64,000 bases of DNA from Diatrype stigma (taxonomy: Eukaryota > Ascomycota > Sordariomycetes > Xylariales > Diatrypaceae), in NCBI GenBank assembly GCA_022225965.2, contig JAKJXP020000042.1:337023-401022 (forward strand). Direction: 5' to 3'. The stretch's first letter is position 1; each line of letters opens with the position of its first letter. This document shows positions 22,601-34,200 of the stretch, piece by piece. Made by a program: the position numbers and the translations under genes. A model generated the notes under the pieces. That model was not told the DNA's origin, made no database searches, and saw only the letters and a program-made list of their open reading frames with translations.

Positions 22601-25600
22601 TGCTCATAGATCCAGTAGTGTGGTTGGGCCGCTTCTACTTTCTGTAGAGAATGCCACTGGCTTGCCACAATTTGCGACGTCGCCCACGCAGCCCGCACAG
22701 CCTATCCCTTACAAGCGATACCAACCCAATGCTGGCTTCCCGATCTGAATAAAGATTGGACGAATCTGATTCGGATCGATCTGGAGTAGCGCAGAGACAC
22801 CATACCTATACATCCCTAGCTGCCGATCAGAAGTGATATGCTGCTAGGATCAGGGGTAGCACTAACTACGGAATTAGACCCTTAAATATAATGGCCACTT
22901 GGTGGATAGTGAATAGATGGTAATCCACCAGGCTCCTTGACAAGTTGTCGTCCATTCGTCCGAAGGCCGGGAATATGAAAGAAAAGCTTACGGTATATAT
23001 CTGATATGAGGCCGATCAAACCGGGCTCTCAGGTGCGTCTCGCGGATGATGGCTTTGCTTCTATGTATATATCAGAACCGTAATATGTATGCACATGGCT
23101 AGGGTTCTACGGCCGGTTGCTGCCCAAGCCGACTAGGATCCGAACGAAATATGCTCAACTGCTCGGGGAAGAGAGCGTCCGAGACTAGCTGATACCTGGA
23201 CTTACATACTACTTGGGCAAACGTTGAAACAAGAGGTCAGTTCAAACAGCGCCGTAATGAGCGAAAGAGCATGTCTGGCCAATGAGGAACTCACCATTGC
23301 GCATGGCGAATAAGTGCCGTTTATCGGTTATTACTGTGGCACTTTGTGGCTTTGGCAGACATGAGTGGCTATATCCGGCAATTGACAACAACCCGTTCAG
23401 GCTCCTTTCAGGCGCTGAATACCAGATATGTCGATTCTAGGCTGCTAGGTACGGGCGGGACTGTCACAGTCGCGTGATGTTTCACAACCTTGACTGCTCG
23501 TGCGATCAGGTGCCTGCGTGCCTAGTCAACTAAAGGTTCGGCCCGCATGCGGGATCCCACTGCGGTAGATCTTATACTAACTGAACTGGCTCTTAGTTAC
23601 TTGGTTAGACGGGCTAATGACCCTAGGCCTTGACTATTTAACCACCATACCTCAGGTAGGCATGACTAGCAATGAACACCCCTTTCTCCTCGGGGGTTTA
23701 CTATGAGTTGTAGTCAAGGATCGAGACAGTACGATATTAGAGGATAGACAAGGATTACCTACTTAGCTACTACACAAGTCGACAAGTGTCTTGCAAGTTG
23801 CGACCCTGTGAGCCTATTGGAAATGGCAACTGATTTGCCGGCAGCCTGACAGGCATCTGTCTGATAAGTCACATTAGACTGCGATCGAGTCCGAGACATC
23901 TTTAACCTTTCTGGATGTGTTACCCGAAAAAGAGCCTTGGGTGCCATGTTCAGCCCTGTCTCCAAGATGCCTCCAAGATGCAGCTGGAGGGATCTGGCTT
24001 GCAACCAACGCTAGCCCAGCAAGCCACTTTGCTTGAGCGTGTGGGGGTTCAGTCATGCCCAGCGGTCGCGGCGTGCGAGTTGCAAGCCTCCACGACCTCC
24101 ACGACCTCCACGAGGGCTGGGGTGGTTTGACTTACGTTAGCCAGCATTGATCAAGCTCATCAAACCAGTTCTTTTATCGGGCTTGGCTCCCAACCTCTAC
24201 CTCTTACTGGCCTCGAGGTGAACAACTCAACAGCGACGACCGCCGACCACAAAACGAGAAGCGATGCTGTCTAACTCACTTGCAATCTTAATACCGCGCT
24301 GATATACCCAACCGGTGTAGCGAAATGCCCCTCCCCCTCCTCCCCGGAGGCTGGAACTTCTGACCATCTGACCATAACCGCCATTGTGTTTGCAAGCATA
24401 AGACTTGCTTGCTGGTTTGGCGTCATTGTCGCCCAACAGGAGCGCCTCGTCTCGGCAAATCGGAGAGCAAGTCCTAGTGTGTGTTGTTTGATATCCTATA
24501 GCAGCGAGCATTCAATCCTCCAAAGCTGGACGCCCCGATAAATCGCTGCCCTTGCAGGGGCGCTAACATGAAATGAAAGCCTTGCTTTCCACTTGATGAG
24601 TCAATTGCATCTCATCGCCCCTTGGGAATTCTGGTGGATCGACAGAGCTTTCAACTCTATTCTTCCTTTTTCGGGGTGGTTGTTTAGCCAGAATTCCACG
24701 GAGGCCTTGGAGGTCCTGAAGAGAATGAATGACGCATCTCTGGAAAATCGGTGAACGGGCCGGCGTTCAGGAACGCCGTGGAGCGACCCTTGCTTGGCAG
24801 GCGTCCTTCCTTTCCCCCCTTTATGCAGACCTCCCCAGCGCCGGCCGAGCGAACGGCCGCAATGCTCCCTTTCCTGGTCCTGAGATCCGTCCCTAAGTTG
24901 AAGCCCACAATTCAATATATCCGTGACATATGTTGAGGTTGAAACCTGGGTCATCGGAAGAAGCACCTGAGCTTTCCCTATAGTCTTGGCACCATCCTGC
25001 GCACCAGTAACCATTGTCCCTGCACCTCGTTGGCTACGGAACCATACCGAGAAGGCCATTCGATAGGCAAGGACAGGTTCCGGACATCTCCCGGACGCGT
25101 CAGCACGAAAAACAAATGGATAGTGCCCTGGTGTGCAGGTGCTGCAGTTTCACCTGCAGCACCTCTGACGGGTGGGCAGCAAGATAGCCTTAATCTTGGC
25201 GTCCCGGCGGATCTACGTATAAATGCGCATCTCCCCCTTTCAACGCATTTCTATTGGCTACAACTGCACCACCAAAAGCATGTTTTGCCAGGCATAGGGA
25301 AATACTTCTGTGCCCCTCCGGCCATTGGTAGGAACTGGTTAAGACCACATAAGATTTTCGTCTCGAAACCTGTACTACCGAAGTCTGGCTAAGCTTTCTG
25401 GGGGCCTTATCCGTTGGGAAGGCATTGATTTTGACAATCGAAAGAGTGTTCCGTAAGTTGTAACATTGCGCTGCACCTTGCTCGACTCAAAGCCAGTATC
25501 CGTTGAGGTGCCATCGAAATGTATAGCATTGAACGTATACCCGTGTATCTGCGACAAAGCGTTCAATACTCAATGGTCTTCATCGCACAACCCTCCTCCG

Positions 25601-25616
25601 CGTCCTGTATTAGTAA
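19665..25616. other. Gene-poor 6-kb region
   Basis: I can support no gene here. Frames are short and on all strands, including 24601-25059 minus (152 codons), which has no recognisable domain. Structures seen are a CTCCACGAC unit repeated nearly three times (24089-24113) and an 11-bp inverted repeat with a 6-nt loop at 25137-25164. The region has moderate GC and many in-frame stops, typical of old intergenic DNA. Confidence 0.5.
25137..25164. repeat. Perfect 11-bp inverted repeat (hairpin)
   Basis: AGGTGCTGCAG (25137-25147) and CTGCAGCACCT (25154-25164) are exact reverse complements separated by TTTCAC. It is a strong hairpin candidate in otherwise unannotated DNA. It may be a chance palindrome or a dimeric protein site. 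Confidence 0.6.
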
Positions 25617-26267
25617 GAGTGATGCTATACACTGATTAGTTTTTCTCCTTATACACTGATTACTTTTCTGGGCACCTGCCAGCGGCCCGCCTATAAGCTT
25701 CCGGCCCGACCTACTATAGCGCATCACCCGCTATAACTCAGCGCATCACCCATTAACTTACAGCGCCTTGTAATTTATATAATACAGACCCCTTTATTAT
25801 ATTACAATGCTTTATCGCCTTCATAACTTCAATTGTATACTGTTCTTATCGGGTTAATTGGGGCAATTGAATAAAGCCGGAATTCCAACACCTCAAAAGC
25901 GTTGCTTTGAAAGGGGCGTCTTAGGTCAATGATAGGGGGTACGGTACGTTATAGTTAATGATATCGAACGTAGGAGTTATATAGCAAATTCACATACAAA
26001 ACACTGCAAATCTAGGCTTTCAGGAACAATTCGAATAGTATTAAGTAAGTAGGCTACGTTATTTATCATATACACTCGACGTTTTATTCAGCGCGTTTGT
26101 TGTAATGGGGGTTGGTGAATTCAAGCAATTGTTCGAAGATGGGGAATCAAACGTTGCAATACAGCTACTATAAATCGGGCCGGAAGCTTATAGGCGGGCC
26201 GCTGGCAGGTGCCTAGAAAAGTAATCAGTGTATAAGGAGAAAAACTAATCAGTGTGTAGCATCACTC
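25617..26267. mobile_element. 651-bp MITE with 93-bp TIRs and 8-bp target duplication (hAT-like)
   Basis: The left arm (25617-25709, starting GAGTGATGCTATACACTG) and right arm (26175-26267) are 93-bp inverted repeats differing at two positions, both transitions. ATTAGTAA lies directly outside each end (25609-25616 and 26268-26275), a perfect 8-bp target duplication typical of hAT superfamily transposases. Each arm carries an internal direct repeat of an ACACTGATTA motif, possibly transposase binding sites. The core has no long frame, so the element is non-autonomous. The near-identity of the arms and the intact duplication suggest a fairly recent insertion. The superfamily call rests on duplication length only. 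Confidence 0.9.
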
Positions 26268-28986
26268 ATTAGTAAATCGGCAGAGGCTTCGAAGAGAAGC
26301 CCAGGCTTTTTCAAGAGCCATGTGCCTGTTTTCAGATACAGAAAGGGGATGTCGTCAGGTTGATACCCAACCGGGGATGCAACCCGATCATCAGATCTCG
26401 AGGTTTGCTGCATAGGTAACACGAATATGAGAGTGAAGCAACGGCAGATCAGATCGGTATGAGAGCTGAGATGTTGGCATACAATAGGCATAGTCCTCAC
26501 AGCTTGATAGGTTGCTAGCTTATACGAGGCAGTAAACTTGCTTTCTCCAACAGTTGGCATATTGGTAATGAAACCTCGATGAGATAATCCCGAAGGACTA
26601 GTATACAGGAAAGCAAGGCTTGGTTTGGCAAGCGACAAGCTGAACCTTGTGTTGAATAAAGGATTCGCCAACATGGTCTATATCGTGATTTGCTCTCCAT
26701 AGCTTGCATATCTACCCTCTTACCGACGGCGACGACAAGTTTCGATCCAGCTTGAATTGTCACCAGCCCATACAACCTCCTAACGTTAGGCTCAGGGGTT
26801 GAGTTTCCATGTTTAGCTTCAGAACACTGATACCATTTGTAAGTTATTATTGGTAAACGTGGCGCCCTCGCCTATTCATGCAGGAGGAAAGAGCCCAGGA
26901 GACTACGTGAGTCGACCGGGGAATGGTTTGCTGAACCCGTGCCTGCGCCAGCCGATCATCATAGGCGAGGACGACGACGTCGTCGCTGCGCCCCCACCAA
27001 AGCCCACCCACCCAGTTCATATCGCCTCAAGGCTTGGCATGCGGCTGACAAGACGCCCTGAAAGCACGGAATGGAATCCCCATTTCTTGTTCATCGCTGA
27101 ATACCATGCTGAAACTGGTCCTACCTCGACACTGAGAGACAAGACAGCAAGACAGCAAGCCCTGTCCTACCGAGGCGTGGGAAAAGGCTTTCCCGGTAGC
27201 TTTTCCTTGAAACGTGCAAAGCATGTGGCTCTCAATGATCGGGAACATAACTAAGGGGCTAACAACCAGTGGGAACCTACCACGGGGCCGCATATCGGTT
27301 TTTTGTTGATATCATCTCATTCATAACAGCGACAGCAACCTCATTTCATACCGAGGGCGACTCCGGATGAAGGAAGATCCCGTAGTCATGCCGAAAATCT
27401 GATTACGGCACTGAGGACGAATGCAGCGACTTACTCCCCAGAGCCACTCTCGTACCTTCTCAATGTCTCTTATTTTAGCAGCGTCCTGGCTTCTTCAAAC
27501 ACATCTCAGTCCGAACGCCCCAACCCCTGAACGATCACGAAATCTAGACGAGGGATCCGCTCAGCGCAGGGATCGTATCCGCAGTCTTTTCCCACCACTG
27601 TCAAATCAGTCAGTTGGGACAATGCCTTCAAGGAGTAATTACACATAGCTACGGCTAGGTTGTAGCTAGGCCACTAATCGACCAGTTGAACTTCGCGAGA
27701 AGGGGGTACGCTTCAAGATATCGACACGCTGCAAGAAATACATACATATGGACAGCGAGCAGCCTCCCACCTACGTACCTACCAAAGCCGTCGCGATCAC
27801 CACTGTCAATTACCCGCCAGCCCGGTTCGTACGATACGCTATGTACGCAGGTACGTATGGCGCGGTCCACAACGGGGATTTTCTGCAGCCCCATCGGCGA
27901 CCTCTCTGCACCGAGGGAGTCGCAGTCGTACAGCAGATAGACACGACTAGGTGCTGCTCTTACTTTGCCGCGCGCCACGTGCGCGCGTGCGGCGTGCGCA
28001 TCGCATCGCATCGCAGATTGCAGCAGTCTTGTACATAGCTACTGGGCCTGCTTGCTGGTGGCCGCCTCGTGTTTATCTGGCGATTCCATTCCTTATCTGG
28101 TCGTTCATTTGTTTAGCGAGAGCAACGTCGGAAGCAAGGAAAGCTTGAAGTAGTGGTGGTGGTGCTGCTGCTGCGGCGATGATTAAGCGAATCCACAGAT
28201 ATCGAAGTGACCGCCCGCACAGGAATACACACACATATAGCATACTTAGCCACAACCCACCCCCTTTTTTTGGACGGGTGGGCTGCCAAGGCTGCATGCA
28301 GGTGCGCAAGAGCCCGGCCGGGACGAGTTTCCGCGCCCAGCAAGGGATAAGATGTGCATCTCATGGCAGTCGATGGGGAAGGGGAGGGGAGGGGAGGCTG
28401 GGATTGGAGTACGAAAATAAATAAAAAGGGGGTACTAAACGGGTGAAATTCCCTTGTGCCTTTTAATGAGCAGGAGACGTGGACGGATAGCCAATACCTA
28501 AGGTATATGGGGAGAAAATAAAGATAACTGTAACAATTCCGCTGGAATTGTTTTCTTCCATGAATGAGATTAGGAAGTGCGCTATAGCCTGAATAGTGAT
28601 ATGAATATATATAAACGAGGTTCTTCCAAATGCACTGCTCTTCCCGAGCATACTTACACGCACACGCACACATGCGACATAACTGACACAAGGGGTAAGA
28701 CCACCCCCAAGACCACCGCCTCCTTGCCAACCTCCCATCCTACCAGCAGAGCCTCCAAAGCCCGATCCAACTACACATGAACAAATGGAAATAAATAAGG
28801 AACTAAAAACACAAACAATGCACACTCAATTAGCCAAAGACCCATATATATATGTGCACATATACCATATCGACATCCAAATTCCCGTCATCCAACGGCG
28901 GCGCGGCCGCGTATATATCTGTATAACTACAAGACGTGAGAAGGGATCTGTTTGTAAGTCCTACCTATTATGCAGTCGTCGTCGAA
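26268..28986. other. Intergenic, no supported gene
   Basis: This 2.7 kb lies between the hAT-like MITE and the end of the Mo-cofactor-sulfurase-like gene. A minus frame (to 26674) runs through the MITE junction, and a forward frame at 26850-27254 (134 codons) is open. Neither has a recognisable domain. The right part (28000-28986) is rich in simple runs such as CATCGCATCGCATCGCAG, TGGTGGTGG, GGGGAGGGGAGG and CACACGCACAC, consistent with the 3' flank of the next gene. Confidence 0.5.
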
Positions 28987-31268
28987 CTACCTCGCAGCTC
29001 CACAGGCGACCTCCGGAAGCGGCATCGGGTACTGTCTGGGCGCGACGATGTCTTCGTCATCGCTCACCATCGCCATGGACGCCATGGGTATGGCAATTGT
29101 CATTGGCGGTGGCGGCGGCGGCGTGGCGGCGTAGCGCTGGTGGTAGGGGATTGCGGTGCGCAAGGGGCGTGGGAGTTCTCGCACCTCCTTGAAGGGTGAC
29201 GCCGCCTGGATATTGTTGCTATTATTGTTCGCCGCGGCGGTCTTGTTGAAACCATTATGATTATGATTATGGTTGTACTCGACGAGAGGAAGATCGTCGT
29301 TGCTATCGTCATCTTCATGGTATAGGTCTGTGGCATGGATCGGAGACGAAGAGTACAACGTCGACGTCGACGTCATGGTCGATAGCAGCGGCTTGGGAGA
29401 CGATGATACTGGGGTTTGGTGGGCGTAGGCGTGGGCTTGGGCTTGGACTTTCTTGCCGAAGCCCTGGAGGTACGTCGCTCGTAGGAACTCGATCAACTCG
29501 TCGACATCTCGCTTCGTCGACATGGCTCCAAGGGAGGCTCGGACGATACTGCCAGGCAGGGAAGGTTTCTCGTGTCAGCAAGAGTCGTGTCACTAACACA
29601 AAACAAAACCAACCGAACCGAACCGAAACACAACACAACACAGAATCCACCCAAACTTACCCCGTAGGCATCCGATGGATGATCCCAATGCCCTGCGACC
29701 CGCAGTGGTGACCGGCCGACATAGCGCGCTCCGTCATCCAGGGCTCGTAGCCGAGCAGGGTGAAGATGCCGCCCGGGTTGCAGACGCCGCCGGAGCGGAC
29801 GTAGATGCCCGCGGCGTTGGCGCGGCGCTCGACGTCGGCGTAGGCCACGTACTGGCCGTCGGCGCGCAGCACGTTGAAGGCGACGGCGGAGCCCTGGCGC
29901 GCCGGGTCGCCGAACACCTCGCCCAGGTCGCCGCTAACGTCGTCGTCGTGGTACACGCGCACCAGCGGCATCCCGTTGGCGTGCCGCAGCGACGCCAGCG
30001 CCCGGTACAGCCGCGCCGTCAGCCGCGACGCGTGCGCCGACACCGCCGCCATCGACCCGTACAGGCGCGCGTGGACGCCGATGGCCTCGCCCAGCGCGAG
30101 GATGCTGTGGAAGGGCAGCGTGCCGTCCTCGAGGCCCTCGTGGAGCTGGTATCCACCTCCACCTCCACCCTCACCTCCTGCCGCCGCCGCCTCTTTCTGC
30201 TGTTGTTGCTGTAAGGCTTTGGACCGATGCCACACCTCGTCGCCGAGCGTGGCGACCATGGTGACGGTGCCGCCGCCGAAGTAGCGGCGCAGCGCGAGGA
30301 CGTGGCCCGACTGCTTGCGGACGACGAGTGCGCCCAGGTCCGGGAAGCCGAAGATCTTGTACAGCGACAGGCACGTGAAGTCCGGGGCGGTGTCGGCGTC
30401 GCGGAACACCGACGCCATCGGCGCCGTCATGGCCAGCGCCGCCGCGTCCAGCAGCGTGTACGTGTTCTGCAGGTGCCGCGAGCGCCGCGCCCGGCCTGCC
30501 CACGAGAGCGGTAGGCGTCGGCCCGTCATGTTGGACTGTCCCGGGTACGCAAACAGGCCGAGGCCGAACCCGCCGTGGCCGCGGCCGTGGCCGGAGGAGC
30601 CATGTTGTCTTTGGGCAGCCCCGTGGAAGCCCCTCTGCTTGTGGTGGTGGCCGCAGTGGGCATACTGACTGTCGTGGTAGTAGTCGTGGCGGTTGGAGGA
30701 GCCCAGCGGGCCGTCGTGGGGGTATCTCAGCCAGGCCTCGACCTCGTCGTCGGTCTCAAAGCAGCGGGCGTTGCCGCGGGTGAGCTCGCGGACGCCGACG
30801 AGGCTCGTGTGGGCGTCCTTGTGGTAGCCGTACCAGAAGCGGCGCTCGCGGGTCTTCTCGGCGAGGTCGCGGAAGGACTCAGCGACGAGCTTGACGGCGG
30901 CCGTGGCGTTGGCGACGAAGACCAGGTCGAAGTCGTTCGGGTCGGCGCCGAGGAACCGGAGCGTACTGAGCCGCACCTCGTCAACTACGTCTCCCGACAG
31001 CTTGGCCGGCGAGTTCTCCGAGTGCGGGTTCCCGTACAGGTTCGCCACCATCTTCTGGGCGAAGCTGTCCACCGCCGACTTGGCGTATATGGTCGTCCCG
31101 CTATGGTCCAGGTAGACCCCTATTTACATGAGTAAAGGGGGGAGTGTGAGGGGTTGGTTGTCCATGACGTGTGAGTGGTAGGCAGGTCTGGATCTACGTA
31201 CCATTGTTCATGTGAGGGTACTCGCGCTGACGCAGCTCCTCGACATCCATATTGTATGTTTTCGACAT
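28987..31268 (-). CDS. Molybdenum cofactor sulfurase-like PLP enzyme (aminotransferase class V), no MOSC domain
   Basis: Three exons (31202-31268, 29661-31119, 28987-29548) encode 695 aa. Splicing joins HMNNG to VYLDHSGTTIYAKSAV, the canonical N-terminus of Mo-cofactor sulfurases. Other landmarks are NPHSENSPA, VFVANATAAVKLVAESF, HKDAHTS (stacking His about 126), LLDAAA (PLP Asp about 247), LSLYKIFGFPDLGAL (PLP lysine about 277) and RSGGVCNPGG (conserved Cys about 469). By family these enzymes take sulfur from L-cysteine to sulfurate the Mo cofactor of xanthine dehydrogenase/aldehyde oxidase. Full MOCOS/HxB proteins add a C-terminal MOSC domain; here there is only a disordered tail of about 150 residues. 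A His/Gly-rich insert (about 166-206) and a Gln/Ala/Gly insert (about 326-345) interrupt the fold. The ATG at 31268 is the first in frame. A TATA-like box lies about 130 bp upstream. Confidence 0.88.
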
Positions 31269-34200
31269 GTTGGAAAGAGATCTTGATCGTTGGTCCGCGT
31301 TCAGGAGATCGAGCTACCAACAGCATAACATACATACGTTGGTGACGATTCACTTACCCCAGTTTCGTCGAATGGGGGTCTCAGGAACGGGGCCTTTTAT
31401 ATAGACTAGCGAGGCTGCTATGAGACTATGATCACTAAGGCCCTCCATCCCTTGCCCACACCCCCCTCGCGTTCTGACAAATTTGCAGACCCAGTCAACT
31501 GCCGCTGCCGCTGAGTAAATCGTGATGGGTTGTCCAATCGGTTAGGAGAGACGGCCTACCACGGCGCATCGTAGTCTCCCAATAGTTGGGCTAGGTTAGA
31601 GCAAGCGGGATGGGCATGGAGAGGGAGTTCCCCCCTCTGGGGTGACAGCATTGCTACGTTTTCCTCTTTCAGGATGATAATCATCGATGCTCGAAGGCGA
31701 ATGGTGTGGCCAGACAGCCACCGGTCCCGCCAATAACTGGCTCCCCTCTCTCTCTTACCCATGCTGACCACGAAAGGAGTTGGTACATGCGGTCTATCTG
31801 ACCAAGTTCCCCCGCCAGAGGGTGTGCCACAGCTTACACTCATCAACCCCCATTCCGCAAAGAGGCGCACATGTTCTGGGGAATAGCACGAGCGGCGGCA
31901 ACGCGACTGAACTGGTTACGCATCTGATATAAGACACGGTGACCATCACTAAGCAGCAACCACCCTGCCGGTGGGCAAATTACGTATCTAGGGGGTCGTC
32001 TCCAACTGGGTCTTAGGGGGCTCCTGGGATTCCTGGGATACCCGGGCAGACACGGAGGACCGAACAGGTATCAAGCTTACGATGCTGCCTAGACTGGACC
32101 TTCAGCGATGCTCGGTTATAGCTGAACTCCGAGGAGACCTGAAAGAAAGCAAATATAAAACTTCAGGACTAGGTAACGTCGGGAGATACGAAGACCGTAA
32201 TCGGCTACGCAAGGGGCGCCAGCAACCTTAGATGATTGGGACGGTGAGGTCAGGTTGGAGTGTGCTGGGCGGCTGTCTAGATGCATGGTACACTTGATAA
32301 GGCTACCGTCGACATCGTCGACATCGGCACCCCATCGAATCGCGAGGCCTAGGCGTTATATGCCCGGGAATCTCCTCAGCTTGTGTTTGTGTCTGGAACC
32401 TGAGCGCAATAGTGTCGCCGTTGGCTGCCAGCAGGGATCTGCCGAATCTGATGTGATGGAAAGCATCCCTATTCGTTGAGCCTATCGACTACCTGCCGAG
32501 CCCGCTTGCCTAGATAGTAGATAGTCCTGCTTTAGGAGAGGGCATGTGGAGCAATGAAGTCAATATTGACACCCACGGGGGGGCATTCTTGACAATATAC
32601 TACTCCACAATCGACCCATCCCGTAAGAAGCGCCTTTGGCCCGGTGCATATAACCCTTCCCACGACGTGCAGACATACGTGCAGACAGGCAGATATGCAG
32701 ACGTGCAGACAGGCAGACCACGTAGCCCTAGACGTCACATAAATATTTTCTGCAAAGGGCCACCTCGCTGCTGGGGGGTGGGGAGATCGCCGCTGCTTGG
32801 GAGGAGGAGGTGATCTGCAGCACCCCGACGGGAGGGATTTGGAGTCGTTCGCCCAATGATCACCCGAGTTCTGCAGGTTCACAGATGTGCACACTATTGG
32901 GGCCGCCGTCTTGAGCTATGAGGAATTCCGAATTGGACAAATACGACCCCAGAAAACGGGTCGATAAGTCTAAATGAAGTAAGATTGAAAGGCCCTAGCG
33001 CAAAAGGAACGAACGCGTGCATGCATCAGATGCATCAGATGCATGTAACTACTTCGTATGTATATGTATGTATGACTTACTTGGGCAACTAGATAAAGTA
33101 AGGAAACCAACGTGCCTGTCGACGACTCAGGAGACAGAAAGACAGAGAGACAGACATAAAGACGGGCAGACAGCAGACCGGTAGGCCATATGACTCGTTA
33201 TACGAGCACGGGGCAAAAAAAAAAAAAAAACCATCGGATGAGGAGTTAGTAAGACATGGTGAGGGAGCCGGGGGGAGGGGGGAAAGGGGGGATGGGGATC
33301 TGGGGGATTATCCTGATTATTCTGTATATGGTGAAAAGAATGGAAGGGGGGGAGGCCAACGACCAACAGCCAAGACGTATTGTATTGTCAGCTCAAGAGA
33401 GAGGCAATGACCAAAAGCCTGTTATGTTAGTATTTGATTTTTCAGCAGCAAAGCAAGGACAGTTCCGCTTGAGGTTGGAGGCTCAGATTTGGCCCCCCGT
33501 TCCCCGTTCCCCGTTCCCCGTTCAGCCCGTTATCGACGCCAGGTGCGAATGGAACGACGTTCAGGCACACAGACGCGACGAAGATCCGGGGATCGCCCAT
33601 CCCATCTTTTTGGCACCTACATACTGGGATGTAGTAGTAATCATTCCGAGCAGCGACAGCACGCACGCATGCCAACACCTCGGGAACCGTTCGAGGGTAA
33701 CGAAACGATGTACGATGTATGTCGGTAGTAGTTGTAGGTAGGTAGGCAGGTAGGTGATGTAGACTGTAGACACAGGCCGGTAGGGGGGACGAGGGGGAGG
33801 ATGCGCCAATGAGCTGGGGTGGGAAGAGGGAGCACGCCAATGGGGAGCTGAGAACCATGCCAGCTCGTTGCAGTCAGCTAGTGATATTGTATGTAACCTA
33901 TCACTTTCCCCTGTCTTTCGCCAGCGCCCTGGACCCGGCCACCACTGAACCACCACCACTTAGTTACATACATACCTACCTTACCTCCTGTACGACTGGC
34001 TGGCTGGCTGGCTGGCCGGCCGGCTGGATGCAAGGACTCAGCACTCAGCACTCAGCAGCAGCAGCTAAAACTCGGTAGCTGGCTGGCTGGCTAACGTACT
34101 TACGCAGGAACAGCTTTTGGAGAGCTTCGCCCTCCCGGACGTCGAACCTCTTTAGGCGGTAATTCCGCGAGTTTAAGTCAGCTCAGATCTACCTACATGG

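Noticed and set aside
24601..25059. 152-codon minus frame
   Set aside because: Long for the region, but no domain, no signal, and its composition resembles surrounding noncoding DNA with overlapping open frames on the other strand.
26850..27254. 134-codon forward frame
   Set aside because: No recognisable motif or conserved-looking helix pattern, and the opposite strand is partly open as well.
29675..31135. Long forward frames opposite the Mo-cofactor-sulfurase-like gene
   Set aside because: Antisense shadows of a GC-rich gene, Ala/Val/Arg-rich without motifs.
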